From Blautia parvula (GTDB lineage Bacteria > Bacillota > Clostridia > Lachnospirales > Lachnospiraceae): a stretch of DNA of 64,000 nt. This document shows, one piece after another, positions 52,417-61,071 of the stretch. The notes beneath the pieces were generated by a model that had not been told where the DNA came from, ran no database searches, and was given only the letters and a program-made list of their open reading frames with translations. The position numbers and the translations under genes were made by a program. The stretch is from positions 1,488,001-1,552,000 of the forward strand of contig NZ_CP084061.1 of NCBI RefSeq assembly GCF_020215665.1, in the 5' to 3' direction. Each line of letters begins with the position of its first letter. Positions within the stretch are counted from its first letter, which is position 1.

Positions 52417-54555
52417 TTAACAATCTGATATTACAATTTTTCTATATTTATCATGTGTTCCGTTCTGCATGGATACACCTACTGCTCCAAAAAGATAAGG
52501 TTTCTCTTCGTCTACAGCCTCCAGACAGCAGCCCTCTATTTCTGCGCTTATCTTGTTGCCGATGACCTGAACATCGATGCAGTATTCTTTCCCGCAGCCC
52601 CAGTCAAATGGAGTTTCTGCCAGAATACGGTATCCGTTATCATTTTTCAGGATTGCCGCTTTGCCGTCAGGAAGAAGTCCCACCGCATAAGAACGAATGG
52701 CTCCCTGCACTCTCACATTTACCATATGATGCTTTCCTGTCAGCGGTGTAAAGAAGAATTTTGCCCTGTAATCTCCCCAGTCATGTCTGCCGGTATATGC
52801 TTCTGCAAAATCTGAACAGGACAAATGCATTTCCCCGTCATTCAGATACATCAGGCCTTTTAATTTTGTAAACTGGCTGATCTCTTTATGCAGAACGGTC
52901 CACTGCTCTTCCGTTTCATTGGCAAAATCAATGGAATAGTCAGCTTTTCCATCCGCGTACAGGTCATCTATAAGCCCCACAAAATCAAACACCTGTGTAT
53001 GGGTACCCTGCACATGGAAACATAAGCCAATCTCATCGATCAGGGCGCCTTCCAGGCTTGGAATGGTAAACTCCAGTTCTTTCCACTGGCCTCTGCAGAG
53101 ATTTTCTCTGTTTCCCTCATAGATTTTATCTGCCCTGCTGTCTCTTGCGTAGAGACTCACCAGTGCATCCTCACCATATTCGGGGATCATTGCACTTCCA
53201 TGGATGATCTGTCCCGGATATACAAGCGGAGAGAAACACGGATCGTATCTGCTGTCATGAAAATCTGCAGGTCTGTAGTGTGTCTTTTTATAAACAAATA
53301 CGTTTTCTCCCGGCTCAACGTGTTTTGCCACAAATTTCAGGGAACGTGATCCTGTATATGCAGATTCATCCGTATTGATCACCGTACATTCCCTGTCTTT
53401 TCTTGCCCGTTTATCCAGTCCATCCACCCGGACACGCATTGCGTGGGTAGATCCCGGATATTCAAAGTGGCAGCTGTCAATTCTCTTCTGCGTAATCGTA
53501 TTCCAGGGTTCCGGCATCTTTTCTCCCGCCACAGCATATGCCAGTTTCGCTATATAAGAGGCACCATATGGGATATCCATAATATTCATGGAACCCATAA
53601 CACTTGAGCAGGCCAGGAAATCATTGATCGGTTTTCTCCATTTTTCGTAGTTAATACCGTCCAGTCCGTTTCTCACGCCCATGATCGTCGCTACGTTGCC
53701 AACGTTGCAGTCTGTATCCCAGCCGCACATATTGCAGATATTCAGTGTATCTGTAAAATCACCTTCCCCGTATAACAGTGCCAGAATCATCACTGCGATA
53801 TTGGGGATGATATGGCAGTTTCCGGGATATTTATCATAGCCGTAATTGTCAAATATGTACCGGAAGCAGGCCCTCCAGTCGCCGGGGTTTTCATCATAGT
53901 ATACCATGACTGCCCGCACTACTTTTGCATACTCGCATTCTCTCGGAATATAAGAGAGACCTTTTTCAATGATTTTCCTGATGTCCTTCTCCACAAAAGC
54001 ATAGCTTATACATACAGCAACAAAAATACCGCCGTAAATACCATTTCCGTCATGTGTCACACTGGCGGCCTCTTTCGCATATTTTGCTGCCAGATCCGGA
54101 TTTCCCGGTGTCACAAGTCCCCAGGTATCAATGAAAATCTGTCCGCCTATCTGTTCTGCCGTTGTACTTCCGTTTTGTTCGATACTTCCGCTTCGCGGAG
54201 CCGGAATCCCGTTTCTCAGATTCAGATACGCTGTATGCTCAGTAGATATCCCATAACCGCCCCACCAGAAAAATCCGTGTTCAAACGGCGCATAATTCAG
54301 AAGGGCCTCTGCCACATCCTGTGCCTGCAGTTCGTAATCATGATGTCCGTCTTCCAGTGCCCTCAGGAAAAACAGCGGGCCGTTGCTGTCATCATCCGCA
54401 GCAAATTCGTGGTAGTCTACAGGATAATGGTCTAATTCACCGTAGATGTTTTTAATCTTTTCATAGGTCCATCCCTCTACCGGGGCACCCAGGCGGATAC
54501 CGATGATCTTGGCAAGCCATCCTGCATAAATACCTTCAATAAACTCTGTTTTCAT
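52417..54555 (-). CDS. large ADP-ribosylglycohydrolase-like protein with C-terminal beta domain
   Basis: In this 712-residue protein, residues about 1-345 form an ARH-like domain: GIYAGWLAKIIGIRLGAPVE at the start, FAADDDSNGPLFFLRALEDG as the first metal site, and CNMCGWDTDCNVGNVATIMG as the second. The remaining about 365 residues look like beta-sandwich (laminin-G/CBM-like) domains (RSLKFVAKHVEPGENVFVYK, FDFVGLIDDLYADG). There is no signal peptide. The double-domain layout suits a glycoside or nucleoside substrate rather than a protein. GGGAGG precedes the ATG at 54555; an upstream TTG is less likely. The permease genes lie directly upstream. Confidence 0.82.
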   Translation of the reverse strand: MKTEFIEGIYAGWLAKIIGIRLGAPVEGWTYEKIKNIYGELDHYPVDYHEFAADDDSNGPLFFLRALEDGHHDYELQAQDVAEALLNYAPFEHGFFWWGGYGISTEHTAYLNLRNGIPAPRSGSIEQNGSTTAEQIGGQIFIDTWGLVTPGNPDLAAKYAKEAASVTHDGNGIYGGIFVAVCISYAFVEKDIRKIIEKGLSYIPRECEYAKVVRAVMVYYDENPGDWRACFRYIFDNYGYDKYPGNCHIIPNIAVMILALLYGEGDFTDTLNICNMCGWDTDCNVGNVATIMGVRNGLDGINYEKWRKPINDFLACSSVMGSMNIMDIPYGASYIAKLAYAVAGEKMPEPWNTITQKRIDSCHFEYPGSTHAMRVRVDGLDKRARKDRECTVINTDESAYTGSRSLKFVAKHVEPGENVFVYKKTHYRPADFHDSRYDPCFSPLVYPGQIIHGSAMIPEYGEDALVSLYARDSRADKIYEGNRENLCRGQWKELEFTIPSLEGALIDEIGLCFHVQGTHTQVFDFVGLIDDLYADGKADYSIDFANETEEQWTVLHKEISQFTKLKGLMYLNDGEMHLSCSDFAEAYTGRHDWGDYRAKFFFTPLTGKHHMVNVRVQGAIRSYAVGLLPDGKAAILKNDNGYRILAETPFDWGCGKEYCIDVQVIGNKISAEIEGCCLEAVDEEKPYLFGAVGVSMQNGTHDKYRKIVISDC

Positions 54556-54586
54556 ACTCAACCTCCCATCGAGCAGTCTGTTAATA

Positions 54587-55435
54587 TTAACCTTTTACAC
54601 TTCCGCTGGTCATACCTTCTATAAATTTACGGCTGAAGAACAGATACAGAATAATAACCGGTGCAATGGTTATAACGCTGGCTGTATAAATTCGTGCCAT
54701 ATTGGAACCATATTCTCCCGTAAATTTAACAAAACGTGTTGCTACAAGTTTCAGCTCTTCTGATGTGATAAATGTGTTAGACCACAAAAATTCATTCCAC
54801 ACATTAACAAAAACTAAAATCGCAATTGTGAGAAACATGGGCTTAGCAATGGGCAGTGTCACTCTCAAAAAGCTGTTCAACTCATTACATCCGTCAATCT
54901 TGGCTGCCTCCTCCAGTTCACGGGGAATACCGGCAAGAAAGGTCCTCAGCAGCAGCATATTAAACGGAATCTGCATTGCAGTATACACGATCATCAAACT
55001 CCATCTGGTATCTACCAGGCCCAGTTTATTCATAACAAAGTAATCCGGGACAATATACAAAAATCCAGGAAGAGAGATTGCCACGAAAAAGTATGCTGTA
55101 AAAAAGCCTCTCATCTTAAACTCCAGTTTACTGATCGAATACGCTCCCAGACCAACCACAACAAGCACCACAACAATTACTACAAAGGCTGTGAGCAGAC
55201 TGTTGAAATAAGCAGTGGCATATCCGCCTATCTGCCACGTCTCCTGAAAGTTGTTAAAAACCCATTCTTTCGGCAGACCCAGCGGCATTGATTTACATTC
55301 CCGGTCTGTACGGAATGCATTTATGAAAACCTGAAATAGCGGAACTGCTGCAAACAATGCCATGATAATTAAAAATACATATTTGATAAAAGATGAAATC
55401 TTATATTTTGCCCCGATTTTCACTCCACTATTCAT
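54587..55435 (-). CDS. carbohydrate ABC transporter permease (MalG type)
   Basis: This 282-residue protein has six predicted helices. The EAA loop EEAAKIDGCNELNSFLRVTLP (about residues 172-192, split here) identifies it as a binding-protein-dependent permease of the CUT1 class, and VWNEFLWSNTF and the tail FIEGMTSGSVKG are MalG-typical. It overlaps the upstream permease by 8 bases. It forms the channel with the MalF-type partner; the ATPase (often a shared MsmX) is absent from the locus. GGAGGG precedes the ATG. Confidence 0.95.
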   Translation of the reverse strand: MNSGVKIGAKYKISSFIKYVFLIIMALFAAVPLFQVFINAFRTDRECKSMPLGLPKEWVFNNFQETWQIGGYATAYFNSLLTAFVVIVVVLVVVGLGAYSISKLEFKMRGFFTAYFFVAISLPGFLYIVPDYFVMNKLGLVDTRWSLMIVYTAMQIPFNMLLLRTFLAGIPRELEEAAKIDGCNELNSFLRVTLPIAKPMFLTIAILVFVNVWNEFLWSNTFITSEELKLVATRFVKFTGEYGSNMARIYTASVITIAPVIILYLFFSRKFIEGMTSGSVKG

Positions 55436-56312
55436 CTTCCATCCCTCCTTTTTTACTGATGTATTTCTGAAGGAAGTACAAAATCACACATATACCACTC
55501 TGTATTACACAAAGAGCATTGGCATAACCTGCCCTGTATTTCACAAAGGCGTTTTTGTAAATATAGGTGGACATGATTTCTGTGGCATTAGCAGGTCCGC
55601 CGTTTGTCATAATATATACGTAATCAAAGGTCAAGAATGACCACATTATTGTCATAATCAATACAAATGCTATTGTCTGTTTGATTCCCGGAATCGAAAC
55701 ATGAATCAATTCCTGGAAACGGTTTGCTCCGTCAACTCTGGCTGCCTCATATAAAGTAGGGTCTACCTGCTGTAATGCGCCTAAGAAGAGAACCATTATG
55801 AATCCCCACCAATGCCAGTTGTCCACAAATGCCACAGCAAACAATGCAATTTTAGGATTTCCAAGCCAAAGTACCTTTGACAGCTCTGTCCAGCCGGCTT
55901 TGGCAAACACCTGATTAAATCCATAATATGGATTCATATAAGCAGTCCAGATTTTACCTGCCACTGCAGCGGATATAACATAAGGAATAAAGTAAATCGT
56001 TCTGAAAAACATCTGGGATCTGCGGAGCTGACTCACTATGATTGCAACGATAAATCCCAGGATCAAGGGAACTGTAATGAAAATAAGCAGCCACTGAATG
56101 TTATGTACTACGGATAGTTTTACTAACGGATCTTTAAAAATTTCCGAAAAGTTTTTAAATCCTATGAATTTTGCGTTTCCCATTCCATTCCAGTCAAACA
56201 AAGACATCACCAGTGTACTTAAAGCTGGTCCTGTAACAATGCATGCATGGATAATAAATGCGGGAAGTATAAATAGGTATGGTACCATATGTCTTTTTTT
56301 AACTGTATTCAT
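55428..56312 (-). CDS. carbohydrate ABC transporter permease (MalF type)
   Basis: This 294-residue permease has a first helix YLFILPAFIIHACIVTGPAL. The EAA loop (TLYEAARVDGANRFQELIHV) is of CUT1 type, and LTFDYVYIMTNGGPANAT is the MalF/UgpA signature. The ATG at 56312 has GGTGGAGAG upstream; a longer frame has no site. Pairs with the MalG-type gene and with the solute-binding protein, from which it is separated by a strong hairpin. Confidence 0.94.
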   Translation of the reverse strand: MNTVKKRHMVPYLFILPAFIIHACIVTGPALSTLVMSLFDWNGMGNAKFIGFKNFSEIFKDPLVKLSVVHNIQWLLIFITVPLILGFIVAIIVSQLRRSQMFFRTIYFIPYVISAAVAGKIWTAYMNPYYGFNQVFAKAGWTELSKVLWLGNPKIALFAVAFVDNWHWWGFIMVLFLGALQQVDPTLYEAARVDGANRFQELIHVSIPGIKQTIAFVLIMTIMWSFLTFDYVYIMTNGGPANATEIMSTYIYKNAFVKYRAGYANALCVIQSGICVILYFLQKYISKKGGMEDE

Positions 56313-56342
56313 CTCTCCACCACCTGTAAAGTCTTCTTTCAT

Positions 56343-56414
56343 AAAAAATACCGTACAGCCAACACCTCCATGCAGTGCGTACCTCCTTACATGAAGATTG
56401 GCTGCACGGTATTT
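56343..56414 (-). terminator. attenuating hairpin between binding-protein and permease genes
   Basis: A 17-bp stem with one mismatch (AAATACCGT-x-CAGCCAA with its complement) encloses about 35 bases and is followed by T6 on the minus strand. Such hairpins are common after solute-binding-protein genes, raising binding-protein mRNA over permease mRNA. Confidence 0.75.
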
Positions 56415-56456
56415 CCAAGTTACTTAATCACTTTTATGGTTACTGTTCCACTGCTA

Positions 56457-57845
56457 TTACGGTAATACCGGAATCGTATTGTCAGCAATTGCGGTATCTA
56501 TATACGTCTGCGCCTGGGCCAGATAATCATCCACGGTAAGTGAACCAAGGAATAATGCATCCGTATTCTCATTCATATAAACCCTCATCTCAGATGGGTA
56601 GAACGTCCAGGAACAATAACCGATCTGGTTGTTTTTCTGTGCATCCATAAGTAGTTTATACTGATCTAACAGTTTCTCATCCATTCCTTCCAGTTTGGCA
56701 ATATCAAACTCTTTCAGCGGGTATGGCTGATATCCTGCCTCATTGATGGACTGATAATGTCTGTCAAGGGAGGTAAACAGATAATTCAACACTTCTGCAG
56801 CCAGATCCGGGTTTTTGGAGTTTGCATTGATGGAATAACCACCGCCTGTAGCAAATGGAAGAATCTCGCCAATGTCTTCTTTCTGAGGCATCATTTCGGA
56901 ATCCCAGTTACAATCCGGATATGTAGCTATAAGCTGGTTAGAAGCCCATGTTCCGTCAATCATCATAGCTGCGCGTCCTTCTGCAAAGAAAGCGACCATA
57001 TCTTCATTTGTGATAGACTGAGATGCTTTATCACCGAGCCATCCTTCCTGCCACCAGTCAACCATAGTCTGGATAGATTCTTTGATCGGTTCGTCTGTAT
57101 ATTTTCCGGTTCCTTCCATAGCAGCTTTCACAGCTTTCGGACCACCGTAACAGCTTGTGAATGTTGAATACAGCCAGTCTACAGCACCCTGATAGTTGGA
57201 GTTGCCAAAGGCGATGGGAATAATACCTTTTTCCTGTATTTTCTTCATCAGCTCTACCAGTTCGTCCTGTGTCTTCGGTACTTCCCAGCCATTCTCTTTC
57301 ATAACATCCATGTTATAGTACATTACCATACCTTCAAAAAAAGTAGGAAGTGAATACAGCTTTTCATTATAGAAACAGCTGTTGTAAGCCCAGTCATAAA
57401 ACATATCCTTCCAGCCGTATTGATCTGCATATTTGCCTAAATCAAGCACTCTGTCAGCCTTTGCAAATTCCGCAACATCGGTAGGACCGTCCAAATCCAG
57501 GATATCCGGTCCGCCGCCGCCGGCAACCTCTACCTGAAGGCTCTGCCTGTCGCTGTACATTTTTATCTCGATATCCACGTCAGGAAATGCTTCTTTTAAA
57601 GGTTCATCAATGTATTTCTCACGTACTGCAACCTGGTTGTCATCTGCCAGATAACAGGATATCACCAGCTTTTCTTTGTCTTTGCTGTCCTTGGCGTCCT
57701 TGTCATCATCGGTCTTTGCTGTGCTCTCTGTCTGTTTATCATCCTCTCCGGCTGCTTTGTCATCCCCCGACGAACCGCACGCTGCCATGGATACTGCCAT
57801 TGCCCCCGTCAAACATAACGCTAAAAATTTCTTCATGTTTTTCAT
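56457..57845 (-). CDS. extracellular solute-binding lipoprotein of a sugar ABC importer
   Basis: This 462-residue protein has a lipoprotein signal peptide (FLALCLTGAMAVSMAACGSS, lipobox AAC, Cys near 23) and an acidic linker rich in Asp/Lys. A SBP_bac_1-type body follows (GPDILDLDGPTDVAEFAKAD, YNMDVMKENGWEVPKTQDEL, AMMIDGTWASNQ). It captures the ligand for the MalF/MalG-type permeases downstream. GGAGG precedes the ATG. Placement between RbsK and the ADP-ribosylglycohydrolase points to a ribose-containing ligand. Confidence 0.94.
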   Translation of the reverse strand: MKNMKKFLALCLTGAMAVSMAACGSSGDDKAAGEDDKQTESTAKTDDDKDAKDSKDKEKLVISCYLADDNQVAVREKYIDEPLKEAFPDVDIEIKMYSDRQSLQVEVAGGGGPDILDLDGPTDVAEFAKADRVLDLGKYADQYGWKDMFYDWAYNSCFYNEKLYSLPTFFEGMVMYYNMDVMKENGWEVPKTQDELVELMKKIQEKGIIPIAFGNSNYQGAVDWLYSTFTSCYGGPKAVKAAMEGTGKYTDEPIKESIQTMVDWWQEGWLGDKASQSITNEDMVAFFAEGRAAMMIDGTWASNQLIATYPDCNWDSEMMPQKEDIGEILPFATGGGYSINANSKNPDLAAEVLNYLFTSLDRHYQSINEAGYQPYPLKEFDIAKLEGMDEKLLDQYKLLMDAQKNNQIGYCSWTFYPSEMRVYMNENTDALFLGSLTVDDYLAQAQTYIDTAIADNTIPVLP

Positions 57846-57903
57846 AACTTTCCTCCTTAGAATACATTATATTTTCTCTATTTTAATTTTGCTTCCCGCA
57901 AAA

Positions 57904-58842
57904 TCAGAGACCCGCGTTACTCTTCCTTTTACTGAGTTCCTCCAGTTCTTCCCTGCCCGGAATGGAACTCTGTGCCCCCTTTCTGGTAACTGCCAGAGAG
58001 GACGCCATATTTGCGAATACGATCGCCTCATCAAAGCTCATTTCCTCTGCCAGACCGGTGACAAATGCGCCATTAAAGCAGTCCCCCGCCGCTGTTGTAT
58101 CCACAGCGGTCACTTTTCTGGCCGGAAATAATTTTTCTTTCCTGTCATTGACAAATAATACGCCTTTGTCTCCCAGGGTAACCAGGATATTTTTCACACC
58201 TTTTTCAAGCAGAGCATGTGCACCGTTTCTGATGTTGTCCATGGTCATTTCCTGCTGTCCTGTCAGTTTTAACAATTCTGTCTCATTGGGGGTCAGGTAA
58301 TCAATTTTCCCCCAAATATCTTCGGGCAGGCCATCCGGTGCCGGTGCCGGATTTAAGACCACGGTCTTTCCCAGCTCTTTTGCCCTTCTGATACCATAAA
58401 AAATGGTTTCATAGGGAATTTCCATCTGAAACATGACATAGTCACATTCTGCAAATAAAGCTTCATTTTGTTTTAAATACTCAACATCACAGGCTTCATT
58501 TGCACCGGAGATAACCACTATGCTGTTATCACCATCGTCATTTACATAGATAATTGCCGTACCCGTTGGCTTGCCTTCTATATTTCTGATATATGATGCA
58601 TCCGTTCCGCTATTCGCAAGATTGTCTTTTAGTTTCTGTCCCAGGCTGTCATCTCCGACGCATCCGAGCATGGTTACTTTTCCGCCAAGTTTACCTGCTG
58701 CATATGCTTGATTCGCTCCTTTTCCTCCGGGTACATATGTAAGGTTTTTTCCAAGAACGGTCTCCCCTATCAACGGCATACGTTTCATTTCTATAACGAT
58801 GTCCATATTCAAACTTCCGATAATCAGAATCCGTTTATCCAA
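57904..58842 (-). CDS. rbsK: ribokinase
   Basis: In this 312-residue protein, GSLNMDIVIEMKRMP, then GGKGANQAYAAGKLGGKVTM (signature 1), VLNPAPAPDGLPEDIW and DTTAAGDCFNGAFVTGLAEE (signature 2, catalytic Asp) match RbsK closely. It phosphorylates ribose at O5 for the pentose phosphate pathway. The start codon is TTG, with GGAGGTAATAGC before it. It is first in the leftward operon, expressed from a consensus promoter overlapped downstream by an operator palindrome. Confidence 0.9.
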   Translation of the reverse strand: MDKRILIIGSLNMDIVIEMKRMPLIGETVLGKNLTYVPGGKGANQAYAAGKLGGKVTMLGCVGDDSLGQKLKDNLANSGTDASYIRNIEGKPTGTAIIYVNDDGDNSIVVISGANEACDVEYLKQNEALFAECDYVMFQMEIPYETIFYGIRRAKELGKTVVLNPAPAPDGLPEDIWGKIDYLTPNETELLKLTGQQEMTMDNIRNGAHALLEKGVKNILVTLGDKGVLFVNDRKEKLFPARKVTAVDTTAAGDCFNGAFVTGLAEEMSFDEAIVFANMASSLAVTRKGAQSSIPGREELEELSKRKSNAGL

Positions 58843-58864
58843 GCTATTACCTCCATCAAATTTA

Positions 58865-58884
58865 TTAAGAAAACCATTTCTTAA
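58865..58884. promoter_or_regulatory. operator palindrome 1
   Basis: TTAAGAAA-ACCA-TTTCTTAA is a perfect palindrome with a 4-base spacer. It lies about 15-30 bases downstream of the predicted leftward transcription start, in a classic repression position. Confidence 0.65.
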
Positions 58885-58903
58885 ATTGTTTTCCTATGCA
58901 TGT

Positions 58904-58932
58904 ATTGTACAGCCCTCTCTGTGCACTGTCAA
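58904..58932 (-). promoter_or_regulatory. promoter of the leftward riboside operon
   Basis: TTGACA (58927-58932), a 17-base spacer and TACAAT (58904-58909) on the minus strand. Confidence 0.85.
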
Positions 58933-58965
58933 TAGTTTTTCTATTTTTTGTGAAATAAAACTATT

Positions 58966-58983
58966 TAAGAAAAAGTTTTCTTA
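58966..58983. promoter_or_regulatory. operator palindrome 2
   Basis: TAAGAAAA-AG-TTTTCTTA closely resembles operator 1. Its centre is 100 bp from that of operator 1, which would suit DNA looping by a LacI-type protein. Confidence 0.6.
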
Positions 58984-58992
58984 TGCATATTG

Positions 58993-59004
58993 CACATATA
59001 TGTG
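58993..59004. promoter_or_regulatory. 12-bp palindrome before the regulator promoter
   Basis: CACATATATGTG is a perfect palindrome 13 bases before the -35 of the rightward promoter, possibly a further binding site. Confidence 0.35.
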
Positions 59005-59016
59005 ATGCATTTTCCA

Positions 59017-59045
59017 TTGACAAATCCCTCTCTATCCTTCATAAT
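59017..59045 (+). promoter_or_regulatory. promoter of the LacI-ribokinase fusion gene
   Basis: TTGACA (59017-59022), a 17-base spacer and CATAAT (59040-59045) on the plus strand. Confidence 0.8.
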
Positions 59046-59077
59046 TAGAGAAAATAATGGTAAAAGAGGGATCTCAT

Positions 59078-60979
59078 ATGACAATCAAAGAAATCGCCAG
59101 CCTGGCCGGTGTCTCTATTTCAACGGTTTCCAAAATCGTTAACAACAAAGACCAGAATATCAATCCTGAGACCCGCAGCCGGGTACTGAAAATCGTAAAA
59201 GAATACAACTACACACCTTACGGCATGGTAAAAAATATATCCAATGCGAAGCGCTTTCTGCTGGGCGTCCTGCTGCGCACTGCCTCACAGACCAACCTGA
59301 TGCTGAACGGCATCCTGCAGGCCGCCCAGGAACAGGGATATAATGTACTGCTTCTGGACAGTCTGAACAGCGCAGATACGGAGTTAAAGCACATCACATC
59401 TCTGTGCAAAAACAATGTGGACGGTGTGATCTGGGAGCCGGTGGATGAGAACAGTCCCCAGCATGAGCATTACTTTGCGGAACAGAATATCTCTGTCAGC
59501 TATATCAATGCTCCTTATACCCTGCCTGCCTACAATATAGATTTTGAAAAAATGGGATACGTCCTGACGCAGAAACTGCTGGAGTATAAACACAGCAAGA
59601 TTGCATGTCTTGTGAAGGAAAAAAGCAGGCGTTCCGGCATGGTGTTTGAGGGATTCAAGAAATGTCTCTTTGACAATCAGATCCCCTATCATAAAAAGAT
59701 GAAGCTTTACATCTCTGACCCTGCCTGCTGCTCCAGGATACTGAGCCATGGTTTTTCAGGCATAGTCAGCTCGCATTTTGCCTCCTCCCTGATCCTGTAC
59801 GAGCAGATGGATAAACTGCACTATTACGTGCCCTCGGACCTGTCCCTGGTGAGCTTAAAGGATGATGTGCGGGAAGCAATCTCTTTCCCTCATATATCCA
59901 GTATCAAAATCCCTTACCGGGAGTTCGGTTACTATGTGTGCAGGAATCTGATCCAGAAATGTGAGAAAAAAGAGGCGGCAGAACCGGAATATACTTTTGT
60001 CTCACAGTGCGATTTCGACAACGAGGACAGCCTTGACATTCCTTCCTTCTTCCGCGGGAAGAAGATCGTAGTGGTTGGCAGTATCAACACGGATATCACC
60101 TTCAATGTTGACTGGCTTCCCCAGGCGGGAAAGACCACCACGATCTTGAGTTCCACCACCACACTGGGAGGCAAAGGAGCCAACCAGTCTGTTGGCGCTG
60201 CCAAGCTTGGACGGGAAGTTTCTCTCATAGGGGAAATCGGCAATGACACGGATTCCACCTTTATTTTCGATATCCTGGAGAAAGAACAGGTGGCAACTCA
60301 GGGCGTACACAGGGATATGAAGGCGCAGACCGGGAAGGCATATATCTATATTGAACGGGACGGCGAGGGAACCATCACGATCATGTCCGGAGCAAACGGC
60401 AATCTGAGCCCGGCAGACATACAGAAACGGCAGCATCTCTTTGAAAATGCCGGCTTCTGCCTGCTCTCCACTGAGATTCCCATTCAGACCGTTCTGGAGG
60501 CAGCGAAAACTGCCAGGAAATACGGGGCAAAAAATATTGTAAAGCCCGCTGCCCTGAAATCCATACCGGAACAGCTTCTGCAGAATACAGATATCTTTAT
60601 CCCCAACCGTAAGGAAGCGGCCGCCCTGTGTCCCAAGTACAATACAGTGGAGGAACAGGCCGAATACTTTTACCAGAAAGGGATCAAGACAGTGATCATT
60701 ACGCTTGGACATGAAGGCTGTTATCTGAAAACCGAGGATAACGCAAAGTATTTTCCGGCTGCGGATTTCATTTCCATTGATACCACCGGCGGTGCGGATG
60801 CTTTTATCTCAGCTCTGGCCTCTTTCCTGATCGAGGGGTATTCTCTGGAAAAGTCCATCCGGATCGCCACGTATGCTGCAGGGTGTTGTGTATCCAGGCA
60901 GGGCGTTGTTCCCGCCCTTGTGGACCACAACACCCTGGAAACCCATATCAAAAAACTGGAACCGGAACTTCTCAAATAG
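59078..60979 (+). CDS. LacI-family regulator fused to a ribokinase-like domain
   Basis: In this 633-residue protein, residues 1-55 are a LacI HTH (TIKEIASLAGVSISTVSKIV with hinge). Residues about 60-320 form a periplasmic-binding-protein-like sensor (FLLGVLLRTASQTNLMLNGI start). From about 330 a PfkB domain (IVVVGSINTDITFNVDWLPQ, GGKGANQSVGAAKLGREVSL) runs to the end. The kinase motifs are altered: the usual NPAPA is KPAALKS, and GAGD is GGAD, though the catalytic Asp is kept. It may sense rather than turn over ribose. The ATG at 59078 follows AGAGGGATCTC. It is divergent from the operon it presumably controls. Confidence 0.88.
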   Translation: MTIKEIASLAGVSISTVSKIVNNKDQNINPETRSRVLKIVKEYNYTPYGMVKNISNAKRFLLGVLLRTASQTNLMLNGILQAAQEQGYNVLLLDSLNSADTELKHITSLCKNNVDGVIWEPVDENSPQHEHYFAEQNISVSYINAPYTLPAYNIDFEKMGYVLTQKLLEYKHSKIACLVKEKSRRSGMVFEGFKKCLFDNQIPYHKKMKLYISDPACCSRILSHGFSGIVSSHFASSLILYEQMDKLHYYVPSDLSLVSLKDDVREAISFPHISSIKIPYREFGYYVCRNLIQKCEKKEAAEPEYTFVSQCDFDNEDSLDIPSFFRGKKIVVVGSINTDITFNVDWLPQAGKTTTILSSTTTLGGKGANQSVGAAKLGREVSLIGEIGNDTDSTFIFDILEKEQVATQGVHRDMKAQTGKAYIYIERDGEGTITIMSGANGNLSPADIQKRQHLFENAGFCLLSTEIPIQTVLEAAKTARKYGAKNIVKPAALKSIPEQLLQNTDIFIPNRKEAAALCPKYNTVEEQAEYFYQKGIKTVIITLGHEGCYLKTEDNAKYFPAADFISIDTTGGADAFISALASFLIEGYSLEKSIRIATYAAGCCVSRQGVVPALVDHNTLETHIKKLEPELLK

Positions 60980-61005
60980 AAAATACAGGCACTTTTCTTA
61001 AAAAG

Positions 61006-61033
61006 TTGACTTTTTCGTCATTTCTGGTAAACT
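61006..61033 (+). promoter_or_regulatory. promoter of the lipoprotein gene
   Basis: TTGACT (61006-61011), a 16-base spacer and TAAACT (61028-61033), about 40 bases before the start. Confidence 0.65.
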
Positions 61034-61071
61034 AAACGAATACGGTAACTTCCGCAAACAGGAGATGACAC

